Source: Malania oleifera (lineage: Eukaryota > Streptophyta > Magnoliopsida > Santalales > Ximeniaceae). Taken from it: a stretch of 64,000 bases of DNA. Position 1 is the first letter of the stretch. Every line of letters starts with the position of its first letter. Under the pieces are notes generated by a model, which had not been told where the DNA came from, made no database searches, and saw only the letters and a list, made by a program, of their open reading frames with translations. Positions 23,131 through 35,700 of this stretch are shown here, piece after piece. The translations under genes and the position numbers were made by a program. The stretch is from NCBI RefSeq assembly GCF_029873635.1, contig NC_080420.1, forward strand, positions 122,768,719-122,832,718, given 5' to 3'.

Positions 23131-25743
23131 TAATAATATTAATTTATTTAATTAATAAAAATAAAAATTAATTATTATTTTTTAAAATTAATTATTATTA
23201 TTAAATTTATTTTATTTTATTTATTTTATTTATTTTATTTTTTGAAATCACTCCACTATCTTGTGTAACCATTTTTGGGGTTATTACATGATGAAAATAA
23301 TAAGAATGTCATGGAATCACTCATAAGTGACATAAGAAAATTCCTTGTAGGTAAAAAAACTTTAGGAATGAAGAAATAAGCAAAAATGAGAAAGAAGCAC
23401 ATCAATGCTTCATGGCCAACAAACAGGAAGAAGAAGAAACAAGCTCAAAAGATGATGATGATACTCCTTATGATGAACTAGCAGATAGTTGTGCTAAATT
23501 GTATGATGAATTAGTCTTAACAAAAAGAAAAAAAAAATGTTGAGAAAGAGCTTGCTATGGTTAAACTTAAGAAATCCTCATTAAAAGAAGAAAATGAAAC
23601 ATTAGAAGTCAAAATCAAAGGCTTGGAAGATAAATTGTCAAAATGGAAAAGAAAAGAATCTTGCCTTTGTTCCATCTTAAAAGAGGAAAATACTTCTCTT
23701 AAAAAGGAAAATGAGGAGCTTTTAGAAAGGGCTCAAAAAGACCATGAATCTTTTCAAATTGAGGTAAAAGATTTGAAAAATCAAATTGAAAATGTCTTGA
23801 AAGAAAATGTTATCTTGAAAAAGAAAAATGAAGATCATGGTAAAGTCATAAGAGGTAAAGAAGATTCAAATAAATTCTTAGGAGCTAAAAGGAACAACTT
23901 CTCCAAAAAAATTTTGAAAACCTCTTATAAGTCACATGGGTATGCCTCAACAAGCAAAAATAATGTATATAAGTCAAGACCCTTACATGAAAACAACATT
24001 TGTTTATATTGTGAAAGAAATAGTCACATAAGATATTTTTATCCTTATAGAGGAAATAAAGGCAAAGAAAGAAAAATGGAATGGGTTGTAAAGAAAACCA
24101 ACCCCTTGGGACCCAAGGAGGAATTGGTACCAAAAGAAAACACATGAGCTCTTTGAATTGTTTCCTTAGGACTTAGGATTAGGAACTAGCTTTAGGACCT
24201 TAAATAGATTCAAACCACACCTAGGTGAAATGAATAAGTGTTGAAAAAGTAAATTGTCTTTATGATAAAATAAAAACACTTATTTTTAGTTTGTGCTCAA
24301 AATATGAAAATTCCAGTTTTTGCTTTTTAATTTGTATTAAATTATTTTTTTGGAAATCTCTTGAGAATCATGCCAATATTATTGAGTTCATTTGATTAAA
24401 ACCAATACAATGCTTTAATTGTTTCTATCTTGAAAAGTGGTTAACCTCCTTTTGAAATATTGGCTATTGCTTTATGGGATGAAATAGCATGTGTTCCAAG
24501 TTTGGTAATTGGAAAAACCTTATTTTCTTTTTTGAATTTCTAAGGTTTTTATTTTTTGATTCAAAAGCATGCTATGATGTGTTTTGATGATTTATGCTCT
24601 TGCTTGGATATATAGTAGAATTCTTTAAAGCATGGCATAACATATCCCATACATTGACTTGAGTTTTAGTAAAAGCTAATCATAACAACTTTTGGAAAAT
24701 TTGTATTGACTGATTGATCTGCATCATAGGGTATAATTCTTAGAAATCATTATTCAGTTGTTTGCAAGAAAGCCACTCTAGGCCTTCCGATGTTATGGTT
24801 TAGCAAATTTCTTTGGCATATGAGTTTAGCACACACTCACCTCACCACCATGGAATCTAAGATTAAGGGGGAGAAATCATTTTTAGGTAAAATGAATTGT
24901 GCCTCTCTTTTTGATGATGATCAAAGGGGGAGATGATTGTTTGGTGTCCTCTAGGATAAGAGAATATTGTGTGGTGTTATGTAAGTGGGAGAAGTGAAAT
25001 GCATGAGGGGTAGAATGCATGTGGTAATTCAAATATAATATGAAAGTTCTATTTGCTTATTTGTTTTATTTTTAATGAACTTTCTATCTTGTGAAATGCA
25101 TGTTTAAAGCTCCAATGGATATGAAAAATATAGTTAAATCCTTTTACGCCTTTTATGCATATAGTAAGGGAGAGCAAAACTTTGATTTATTTAACAATAT
25201 GCATAATTTGAGGGGGAGCTTTAAAATATACCCTATAGGAGAACACCAATGGTTTGCTATCATCAAAAGGGGGAGAATGTTAGCCTTATCGGCTACGTGA
25301 GCTTAATTGTCTTGTTTTGATGATAATAACCCATTAGTGGTTAACTTATCTTTGCATGATAAACTATGTTAAGTATAAATACAAATACAAAGATTAAGTA
25401 GATTGTTAATAGGTTAGAAATCATCAAAAAGGGAGAGAATGTTAGCCTTGTTGAATACAATATCATATTTAATGTGTTTTGATGATATTAACCTATTTGT
25501 ATTGTTCCTAGTGTTTTCCTATCTTTGAAAATCTTGTTTAGTACAAGTACTCGTTCATGGAGTATTGGATCGAAGGTAAAGATCATATCGAGTAGTTGTC
25601 AAGCAGGAACGATCATACGGATACGTACTTGGAAGGACCCAAGCACAACTGAAAGCTTAAATTGTAGAATTATTTGTAATAAGGGTTGTGTGTGTGTGTT
25701 AGAAGCTTTTTGTAACTCTTGCATTTTGTTTTTGCATGATTTA

Positions 25744-26564
25744 TGTGACCTCCCAAACCCACCACATGGGGCCCGAAGTGCCACGTAGGAAAACCTACAT
25801 AAATCTCTGTAATAGTCTCTAATACCATAAATACACAATCTGCCCCCAATCTGGGGTCTCGAGTGTTCCTGTCCATAATTGAAAACATAAATATGCAATG
25901 GAAGAAAAACCACCTCAAAACACAATACTAGAGTTCTAATTGTCCCAAACACAATTACAAAGCTCCTTATCATTATATTATAACCCAAAATAACAAAACA
26001 CATCATTTGGTGTCTCCTAACTTTGACAACCATTACTGACAGTCTAATCCTAGCCCGAACTATGCTAAGCTCAGTTCCCTGAAGGACCTAAAATATTAGA
26101 TGGATATTGGGGTGAGACACTTCTCAGTAAGGTGGATCAGATTATCATCAGTGTGTGGCTAACATGAGTTTGTCAGATCATTGATTTGGATAACAGACAT
26201 CCCGAAACCCTAGAGAGAGGGATAGATTGGTTCGAGTACTAGAGAGAGAAAAAGAGAGATTTGAGTTTTCTTAGCAATGAAGAAATGAACAATGATATTT
26301 ATAGGCAGTTTGACCCGGTCCAATTCATCGATGAGATGGCGCCTTCATCGACAAATCATCTATGCATTTCGTCAATGAACCGGTTCTTTCAGCGACGAAC
26401 CCTATTCCGATATTTTACAGCTCGTTCGGTATCTTTTCGTCAGCAAGGCTCTGAATTTTGGCTACGAAGAGTATAAAGACCTTAGTCGACGAAGCCTACA
26501 AATTTTACCTTTTTACCCCTTTACTTATTTATTTAATCCAAAACTCTCGGGTCGGGTTCTTACA
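25744..26564 (-). mobile_element. Solo LTR lacking a target duplication
   Basis: It begins TGTGACCTCCC and ends GGGTTCTTACA, 821 bp, minus orientation, with a TATA box (TATAAATAT on the minus strand, 26295-26303). It carries the conserved GGGTGAGACA.TTCTCAGTAAGG block at about 26110-26132. The left flank is truncated Copia LTR and the right flank is GolS flank segment A. The 5-bp flanks (ATTTA and AGATT) do not match. Confidence 0.7.
26324..26493. repeat. GTCGAC palindrome array, solo LTR at 25744
   Basis: Seven degenerate copies start at 26324, 26344, 26368, 26388; 26436, 26457, 26482. The inter-block gap is 48 bp and holds a GTTCGGTATCTTTTCG spacer. The array starts about 20 bp from the TATA box on its upstream side (minus strand). 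Confidence 0.75.
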
Positions 26565-27280
26565 AGATTTGTTAATAGGGTCAAAAAGGAGTTTGGAGTG
26601 AGATAAGTGACTATTATAAGTTGACCAAGTTTAATCCTAAATCTAAGGGCCAAGGGCTAAGGCTAGCAAGTTGAATGTTGTACCAAACATGCAGAGCTTA
26701 AAAAAAAAAATTATAAAAATGAATCGAGCCAAGATAAGACTGAGCTTGAACTAGAAAATGAGTTAAGCTTGAACTTGACTCTTTGAGCTCGAATTGAGTT
26801 GAACCAAACTTTTCCTATACTAAGCCAAGCCTAAACAAGTTGAAACTTGATTCAACTCATTTTCAACCCCATTGTCTGATACCTCAATGAAACCTTAGCT
26901 CCTCAGCCTATAAGCAACATGTTCGACAATCTCAACTGATAGTAATGGGCACTAGTTGTCCCTCCCCAACAAGTTGCTTTTCTTTTCTTTTTTCCTTCAT
27001 AATTATTTTTCTATTCATTGCTACTTTCAACTATTTTGGGAATTTGTTTTTTATGTTCCCATTTTTTTTGGGTCATGTGTAATATAATAATATTGTTAAT
27101 AGAGTTGCAAGATTTGATACAAAGTGGATTAAATGATTGTGCAAGGATGTTTGCAGCCATGGCATGATGGGCCACAAAGCTAAAGTTAGCCAATAAAGTG
27201 AAAAGATATGAAACCCTAGTTAGGAAAAAAATCAAGGATGCAATGTAAATTTTTTAATTGAAAAAAAAAAAAACCTAGTG
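26565..27280. repeat. Extra copy of GolS flank segment A
   Basis: It aligns with 15676-16310 (AGATTTGTTAATAGGGTCAA, ATTGTGCAAGGATG, GCCATGGCATGATGGG, GAAACCCTAGTTAGG) and runs directly into flank repeat B. Because flank A already occurs at 15398-16405, this is an additional, partial copy between GolS2 and GolS3. Confidence 0.7.
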
Positions 27281-27442
27281 TAGGCCAAACTCTAGAGTGC
27301 TTGTAGAGCATGTCTTAGCGAGTCCCTTTACCTTCCCTAGATGAAGATCAAACTCTAAAAAACTGCCTTAGGGGGTCATGAAGACCATATTTTTGAAGAA
27401 TCGCTCTATATATCCACCCTAAAGGCCACAAAATCATGATCT
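27281..27442. repeat. Flank repeat B without TRIM (empty site)
   Basis: It aligns with 10820-10940 (CTGCCTTAGGGGGTCATGAA, GAAGAATCGCTCTATA, CCACCCTAAA). The TRIM target reads ATGATCTAAAG uninterrupted at about 27430. Confidence 0.7.
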
Positions 27443-29300
27443 AAAGTTTTTTGTTGAAATTGGTGTATTCCCAAGAGAAGGGGGGGGGGGGGTGAATTGG
27501 AATTTTAAAACTTCTTCCTAGGATATTAGCAGTACTTCACAACTTAAGGTCTTTCTAAATGCAATCCTAAATGCACAGATAAATATAATGTGTGAAAATT
27601 AAATAATGCTCAACATTCACAGTTTATTAAAAATAACATACATATGTAGTAATTAAATTGCGAAAATATAAAGTGCACACACGGTATGTTATTGGGGTTT
27701 GGCCAATACTGCCTACGTCCCCACCTCAGCTCGTAAGTCTGAGGATTCCATTAATGCTCACTTAACGGGTGGAGCGGCACCGGATACAATACCATGTCAA
27801 ATTACCTGTGCTGACGTCAACCTTTACAATCTCTCCTTAACGGGGTGGAGAAGACCCACCTCAGGCCATGCCTGAATTATAACCGATCCTTACGGGCTAG
27901 ATCAACACCCCTCTCAAGCCACGCCTAGAATACAACATATAATCAATACAATTTTGTGTACAAATAAATATGCTTCTAACACAAACAGATTTGTACCGAT
28001 ACGCACAAGTAATAACCAATGCACTTCAATAGGATAGGAAGTATAAGCTCAGTGAAGATATGTGAATCTACGCTCAATATTGTGTCAATATGCAATCAAA
28101 GTGTGAGAGTGTGTTAGCAAAGTTTCTTTGAAAATATCTATATAAAAATATCAACCACAAATAATGTTTCAAAGATTTTAAGTGTACAATCAAATATCTC
28201 AAAATAATTTTTGTGGACTCAAGCACAAGAGATATTTAGAAAAGCAAGCTTTTCCAAAAATATTTTCTTCAAAAACACAAGACAAGTTCAAGAGTCTTGC
28301 AATAAAAATGCAAAGACTCGCAAGTTTAAAAAGTCTTCCCCAAAAAGATTATATTGATTAAATCATTGGGGGAAAACTTTGGGCTTAACTCTCTCTAAAA
28401 TCAACAATCAATATGAGAGTATAAGCTAGTGGAAACAATGTAGGATCTCTTAAAGCACTCTCACCAAATTTTTTTTAGCAAAGGAATAGGAATGGGTGGA
28501 GTACATAGGCTTGTTTGGGAATGAAAAGCTCAAGGAGATTCAGAGAGAAATTTTGTTAATTAAGGCACTTATCTCATCTTGGTTTATCCAAATGAAGGTA
28601 TATATATAGCCTTCAATAAAAATATGACCATTAGGATATAAAGAAAATTATTAAAATTGTTTAATAAGCCTTTAATTCAATTTACCTTTAATTAACCACA
28701 GTTACCGCGGTTAAAAAATATGACAACCCAAGAGTTTCGGTCGATTGTGCTTTAAGTTTGGTCAACTATATTGATAAGTACAGTCGACCGAGACACTTTT
28801 GAACTAAAAATATAGTCGAGTGAATTAAGGCAATTTTGAAAACGTTCGAGATTCGGTCAACTATATCTAAAATTCAGTCTGTTATTCATATGGTTTGGTC
28901 GACTCAATCACAAATGAACTAGAAGTTCGATGTTGTTGGGGGCCAAACACGTGCCAGTTCGGTCGATTGTGAAAGATACGTTAAAAAAAAAATCGGTCAA
29001 CTGAGCTTTGGTTAAATATTGACCCCCAAATGGTTTAGTTGACTGAGTTGAATATAACCAGTTGGGTTCAATCGACTGAGTGACTTTCAGTTATTATTTT
29101 AGGTCTTGATTTTGAGTATAGTTTACCCCTGTTTTTATAGTTATGATTTGTAAGATAGAGGGGATTTTTTCAAGGGACATTCTGGGACCTAGGGTTGTTC
29201 TAAGGTCTAAGTTTTTTAATTTAGCCTAAAAAACTTGGTGTCGGTCGACCGAAGTCTTTTCTATGGTCATTGATTTCCCTATGGTCATTTGAGATTATAG
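27443..29300 (-). mobile_element. Copia-like LTR fragment with GGTCGACC-type palindromes
   Basis: It starts near TGTTGAAATTGGTG with the run GGGGGGTGAATTGG typical of Copia LTR ends. A TATATATATAGC box at 28599-28610 is read on the minus strand. A cluster of CGGTCGACCG-like sites lies upstream of it (28738-29260). I see no internal coding region, and the right boundary is not defined. Confidence 0.5.
28735..29260. repeat. CGGTCGACCG-type palindrome cluster
   Basis: GTCGAC-like cores start at 28740, 28761, 28783, 28815, 28856, 28877, 28898, 28962 and 28996, with more to about 29255 (CGGTCGACCG near 29240). Many steps are 21-22 bp. Variants are mostly GTCAAC, GTCGAT and GTTGAC. Confidence 0.65.
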
Positions 29301-29528
29301 ATAGTCCTACCATGCATGCAGTGTATTAATTATTACACACTCACAATGAAAATATAATGCACTACAATAACTTGAAACGAAAAAAAAAAAAAAAAAACTC
29401 TGCTCCTCTGCAAATTCATGGATTGCACCAATGGTGTGCACATTTAAGTGTTTTTCAACTTCCATTGCTCATCTGTCATCCGTGCTTAGAAAAATAAACT
29501 TGTTGAAACACTTAAACCACATTTAAGA
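29301..29528. other. Short unassigned stretch
   Basis: It holds an A18 tract near 29380 and no recognisable coding or element ends. Confidence 0.4.
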
Positions 29529-30640
29529 TGTAACGCCCCATACTCGTCATGTGGGACCTAGGGTGTTTTGAGACCAATCTGGTGTCTTTGATACCATTCA
29601 TACAGTAGAACTAATTAAACAACCTCAAATAAAATACCGGAGTACTATATTTACATATGCAAACCCATAAAAAAGGTACAACCATATTCTCCATATTACA
29701 TAACCAGGACAAAGTTATTAAACACAGAATTGTACACATATCCGCTCTTTTAACTACTCACAAAACTAATCCTACCTCGGAGCTTCCTAAACTCGATCAC
29801 TTGAAGGACTTGAAAAGATTAATAATTTGATGGGGTGAGACACCTCTCAGTAAGGAAGAAAAAGCTATAAACAGTATGTGGCAGAAAGTTTAATATATAC
29901 AAAATAACCATCTATTATTCAACATCATTAGCACCAAAGAATCCACACCATCAATTACATCACTGACATCTAATAACATACTCACATTCGTAACTATTTT
30001 TATTGATAATTCCCAAGAATAGGGAAGTCTACCTGCCTATGCAAGTAGATTCCCTCTACTCTAACACTAATGTTAGGGCAGTCACCTTACTCGGTAAGTC
30101 ATCGGGTTATGTACCCAGATAAAGTCTCCAAGAATAAGAAAGATTACCCACACATACAGGTAACTTCTCTCTGCTCTAATACCAACAGAAGATTACCAGG
30201 GCACTCGCCTTCCTCAGCAAGCCCTCGGGTGGAGAATTTTACTTTACCATAAACACTTATGTAATTATAGATCCATGCATTCAATGTCATCATTTCAAAA
30301 AGATCCACGTATATACACATACTATAACCCATCCACACAGGATACACGCATAGCTCATGCACACCCACAAAGGGTCCATAACCACACAAGTATCACAGTC
30401 CACACAGGACCCCCCATCAACACAGGATTATTCACACAGTTTTCATTCACACCCACATAGGGTTCAAATCCACACAAAATACAACATCCACATAGGACTG
30501 GTCCACATAGGACTAACATCACACAGATTACATGGTCCACATAGGACTATCAACCACATAAGTTACTACTTCAAACACACAAGCCCATTCATAGTAAATC
30601 GACAAAACAAATTCCCCATACCATTGCCAATATTTTACCC
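29529..30640 (-). mobile_element. Truncated Gypsy-type LTR
   Basis: It begins TGTAACGCCCCATAC, resembling the complement of the end of the LTR at 45146-47023 (CAGGGTTTGGGGCGTGACA). It includes the conserved GGGGTGAGACACCTCTCAGT block (about 29832-29852). It stops where the chromovirus LTR starts, so the chromovirus probably inserted into it. Confidence 0.6.
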
Positions 30641-32593
30641 TGTAACAACCTCGACCCGCCATGTGGACCTGGGGGTGCTACTTTAGTGACGTCTGTGTAC
30701 CTAATACCTTGTTCATCATATATAAAACATATACATGCAGCGGAAATAAAATACAAAATCCTAAAATTACATTACTAGAGTTTTAACTAATTTTATACAC
30801 AAATATATCCATTTTCACATAATGACATCCCATAAAACTAAAGAAAAATAAAATCTCTATCTACACATTACCTACATGAATTTACACCTCTAGCTCGACT
30901 CCTCTAGCCCACTAGACTCGATCTCTAGGATTTCCTGAAAAGATAGTTTGTAAAGTAGGGGTGTGGCTAACATGCATTTAGTCTACAGAAAATAACCAGT
31001 TCACTAAGCAGATAAACACATTTATGAAAACTTTCTTATTTTACATTCACACACACAATTAGCCGAGGATAGGGAAGATTACCCACCTATACAAGTAGCT
31101 TCCCTCTGCTCTAATACCATTACTGCTACCAGGGCACTCACCTTTCTCAGTAAGCCATCGAAGTTATTTTATTAATTAACCGTATTCACATAAATTAACA
31201 GATATGCATATAAGACACTCATTGTAACAAAAACGCCATTTACTTCCCCATGGCACGGGTTGTGCGGCCCGAAGGCTGGACTATTGTCCTGGGGGATCCA
31301 GTCAGACAATAGTTATATGCACTCTCCGCTAACATACTCCGCGAGTTTATGCAGCTCCAACTATTGGTCCGATTGCCCTCACCCAAGGGGTGCATTCACC
31401 TTACGTAGGAAAATCGAATAAGGCCACCCTACACCTCTCAGTATAGGTGTGGGCGCACACGGCCACATAACAAATCTCTAGCAATGATACTGTGCTCACA
31501 ATACACTGGTCTCAAGGGTTCCTAAAGCATATCATGTAATTTAAATAATAGAAAATACCATTTAAAACATCATTTCACATATATTCCTTATTATTCCAAA
31601 ACTTGGCCCTCGACCACAAAATACAATCTGGCTCAAAGTCGTTTAAACAAAACCCCAGCCTTCGGTTGTCAAATCAAAGTCCTGCATTTTTCACAAGCAG
31701 TTTCGGTATTTTTCACAACAATTCCAATATTTCTCAAACAATTTAGTATTTCAAAATCCCAAATCCAGATATACAATAATCCATACAAATTAAATCAGCT
31801 GCCACATAATTTTCCACATTTTAACATATTCATATAAACAAACAAGCTTTCCATCATTCATTTTATTAAAAAATACCATACCATATATCCTAAGTTTGTA
31901 AAATTCATTTCGAACAGTTGATTTTCAAAATAATATTTAAATTTTTAAATAAATAAATAAATAAATAAATTTATATAAATATAGCAATTAAATTGATTCA
32001 AATTTCATAAAATTACTTACTTAACTTAATCCCCTTACCTAATTCCTGAAAAAGCTCACTAACACCCCGGCCTACGCCCCACGAGGTTCCAAATCCCTAA
32101 AACCCTAAAATTCAAACTTGACAACATTACTTATCACAATCCCTAGAGTAATTTTCTCTAAAATTCTCCTAGGATCTGAATACCCTAAATAGCCTAATAA
32201 AACCTAAATTATTAAACTTACCCCCGATTTAGGATTGGTACCTCGAAGCTCCAATTCGAAAACCCGCTCTAATTAGATTGTAGAGAATCTCCTCACAAAT
32301 CTCCTGACAATTTCCGTTCGTTAATTGGGCTTATAATTTAAGAGAAATTGAGGTAAGTTTGAAAACTAGCCTTACCTTAGGAGATATGCCTACGGCGCTC
32401 CCACGACAGATTCGCTCTAGTAGAAGTGTCGGTGGCGGCGAATAGAGTCCAACAGTATTTCTAAATTTTCGATTGACCGAATATCGGAGACGAGATTGAG
32501 GAGAGTGGGGGAAAGGAGACGGAACGCTATTGTTTTTTTTTTTTTTTCCTTCCTGTAGGTTTCCTTCCTTCATAAAGCCAGAGGCTTCAGGAT

Positions 32594-32636
<43 letters not shown>

Positions 32637-32758
32637 TTTTATTATAATATTATATTACTATTATATTAATTAATTAATTAATTGTTTAAAAAAATTTAGT
32701 TTTAATTTTAATTTTAATTAATTTTTTTTAATTTTAATTCTTTTTTAGAATCACTACA
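30641..32758 (-). repeat. Chromovirus LTR (left, 3' in element orientation)
   Basis: 2118 bp, TGTAACAACC...AATCACTACA on the plus strand. It matches the right LTR at 37810-38476, 40501-41463 and 43539-43888. It includes (AT)n at about 32598-32629. The complement of TTTTCAGGAAATCC near 30933 and of CTAAGGTAAGGC near 32373 are splice-like signals. Confidence 0.85.
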
Positions 32759-35700
32759 TTCTCCTCTCCTTACAAAAATTTCATCATCGCAATTTATTAA
32801 CTATTACCAATCACATTCTTAACTCACTGCTCTTGTCTATAGAGAGTCGGTAGCCACTCACATAGCAGCCTTGTACCAAGTTTATTAACTACCCTTACTT
32901 ATGGCGGAGGAATACCGTGGTTACAATACTGCCTTTGAGAAATTACAATAACCATAAAAAATTTTCTCAAAGACTCTCCATAATTAAAACTACCAACAAC
33001 TAACTACACAACTTACTTTAATTTCTCCTTATACAACCATACCCTTACTTGTTTGGCACTAGCCCTCACTGAACAGCTGCGGGTACTTCTGGCGTATTTT
33101 CGTTTCTAACTCCCAAGAAGTCTCCTCAACTGCATGATTTCGCCACAGTACCTTCACTAACAGTATATCCTTAGTCGCAGTTCCTGTATTTTACAATCCA
33201 AAATCTAGACTAATACCTCCTCATATGCCAGAGTATCCCCGATCTCCAACGATTCATAAATGATCACATGCAAGGGGTCTGGAACGTACCTCCTCAATAT
33301 AGACATGTGAAACACGTCGTGTATCCTGGACAATGCTGGGGGTAGTGCTATCCAGTACGCCACCAAAATCCTTTCTAGAATCTCGAACGACCCAATGTAT
33401 CTAGGGCTCAACTTGCCCTTCTTTCCATACCTCATCACTCCTTTCATCGAAGCAATCCTCAAGAATATCATATCACCTACTTCGAATTATAGCTCCCGTC
33501 AGCGAGTATCCGCACAACTCTTCTACCGACTCTAGGCTGCCTTGATCCTTTCCCTGATAAGTTCGACCTTTGTAGAGGCCTGCTGAACAAGTTTTGGTCC
33601 CAAAATCTACCGCTCGCCTACTTCATCCCAATACAACGAAGCTCGGCATCGACTACCATACAAGGCCTCATATGGTGTCATTCCAATGTTGGCCTAGTGA
33701 CTATTATTGTATGCAAACTCAACCAATGGCAGATATCGGATCCAACTGCCCCAAAATCTAACACACATATCCATAGCATATCCTCGAGAATCTGAATGGT
33801 TCGTTCGGACTGTCCATTCGTCTGATGGTGAAATGCAGTACTAAAAGTGAGTTGAGAACCCAACGCTCCTTGTAAACTCTTCCAGAAAAGGGAAGTGAAC
33901 CGTGGATCCCGATCTGAAACGATGGACACTAGCACGCCATGTATTCTGACTATCTTTTGAACATAGAGTTCTGCCAGCTTATCCACGGAATAACTGGTTC
34001 TAACCGGAATGAAATGGGTAGTCTTCATAAATCTATTAACCACTACCCATATGGCATTTTGCCTATGCAATAGTGAAGGCAATCCCGATACAAAGTCCAA
34101 TGAGATATGCTCCCACTTTCATGTAGGGATGTCCAGTGGTTGAAGTGGTCTCGCTGGCCTCCGGTGTTCTACCTTCACTTGCTGACATGTCAAGCACTGA
34201 CCCACGAATTTAGAAAGTTCCCTCTTTATGTTACTCCATTAGAATGTTTCATGCTAGTCTCTATACATCTTCGTGCTACTCAGGTGAACAATATAGAGAG
34301 AGTGGTGAGCTTCCCCTAGAATCGTCCTTTTTATCTCTGCATCATCTGGCACACACAATTGAGTGTGAAATCTAAGAACTCCATCCTCAGCAACATTAAA
34401 GTCTACATGCTGCTCATCCTGTATCTTCTCTCCAGGTCCATCACGATATGGTGAGAAGCCATAACTGCTGAGGCTGACATACCCCTAGATTTTCGGTTCA
34501 ATGCATCGGCTACCACGTTCCCCTTTCTTGGGTGATAGCTAATGGTGCAGTCGTAATCCTTTATCAACTTGAACCATCTATGCTACCTCATATTCAACTC
34601 CTTCTACATGAAGAAGTACTTGAGACTCTTATGGTCCGTAAAGATCTCGCACCTTACACCATAAAGGTAGTATCTCCAGATCTTCAATACAAACACAACT
34701 ACTTCCAGCTCCAAGTCGTGCGTAGGATAGTTCTTTTCGTACTTTTTCAATTAGCGAAACGCATATGCAATGACTTTCCCCTGCGGCATTTGAATGCAAC
34801 CATGTCCTTCTATAATGCATCACTATAAATTACAAATCCACCCTCACCTAATGGAAGGGTTAACACTAGGGTAGTGACTAAACGTTGCTTCAATTCCTGG
34901 AAGCTCTACTCACATTCGTCAGTCTAGTCAAATTTCACATTCTTCCTCGTAAGTCATGTCAAATACCCTGATAATCTAGAGAACCCCTCGACAAATCGAC
35001 GGTAGTATCTTGCAATACCTAGAAAACTTCTGACTTCCTACACGTTCTTCGACCTTGCCCAATCAACTACAGCCTCTACTTTGCTCGGATCCACTGAAAT
35101 CCCTTCCTTGGATACCACATAACCCAGAAATGCAACCTGCTCTAGCCAGAATTCACATTTTTTAAGTTTAGAAAATAACTTCTTTTCCCTAACCACCTGA
35201 AGTACTAGTGTCAGATGAGCTTCGTGCTCCTCAAGGCTCCTTGAATAGACCAAAATATCATCTATGAACATAATGAAAACTGGTCTAAGTACCCATGAAA
35301 TACCTATTCATTAGATCCATAAATACTGCTGGAGCATTTGTCAACTCGAATGGCATAACCAAGAACTCGTAATGGTTGTACCAAGTCTGAAAAGCAGTCT
35401 TCGATACATCATCTGATCTAACATTCACCTGATGATATCCAGATCGCAGATCGATTTTAAAGAAAATATACGTACCCTTAAGCTGATCAAATAGGTCGTC
35501 AGTTCGGAGTAATGGATACTTGTTCTTCACCATTACCTTATTAATCTCTCCGTAGTTGATGCACATCCTCATCGACCCGTCCTTCTTCTTCACAAACAAC
35601 ACCGATGTACCCAAGGGCGATACACTCGGTCTGATAAACCCCATGGCTAGAAGCTCCTGTAGTTGCTCCTTTAACTCCTTTAATTCAGATGGAGCCATTC

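Larger units (their letters stand above)
19005..23288 (-). mobile_element. Solo LTR (Gypsy-type, like the chromovirus LTR) nested in Copia gag
   Basis: It begins TGTGACGCTCC and ends GGGGTTATTACA, with a perfect 5-bp target duplication TGATG at 19000-19004 and 23289-23293. Its sequence order parallels the LTR at 30641-32758: the GGAAGATTACCCGC...CAGGTAGCTTCCCTCTG region, GTTGTGTGGCTCGAAGG, and ATTGAGGTAA followed by GCCGCTCC. It is read on the minus strand and is itself interrupted by a Copia-type LTR. It includes (AT)n at 19212-19270, (AC)n at 19271-19288 and (ATA)n at 23081-23131. Confidence 0.85.
16406..25743 (+). mobile_element. Gag-only Ty1/copia element with nested LTR insertion
   Basis: The 5' LTR is about 16406-18211, the primer-binding site TGGTATCAGAGCC is at 18214-18226, and gag-type coding DNA lies at 18270-19004 and 23289-24147 on either side of a nested solo LTR. 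A polypurine tract (AAAGGGAGAGAA) ends at 25439, and a partial 3' LTR at 25440-25743 matches 16406-16710. Gag features are the FNGGNYLAWK block, a coiled-coil-rich Lys/Glu segment and a CLYCERNSH zinc-knuckle-like motif. No protease, integrase or reverse transcriptase is recognisable between gag and the 3' LTR, so the element looks non-autonomous. It is old and carries a few breaks. Confidence 0.82.

Noticed and set aside
23557-24147. Lys/Glu-rich 196-codon ORF as a host coiled-coil gene
   Set aside because: It continues the gag region of the Copia element across the nested LTR and ends with a zinc-knuckle-like CLYC motif, so it belongs to the element.
30357-30686. 109-codon ORF with repeated HTG/HTQD-like words
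   Set aside because: It arises from CACA-rich LTR repeats and crosses the boundary between two elements.
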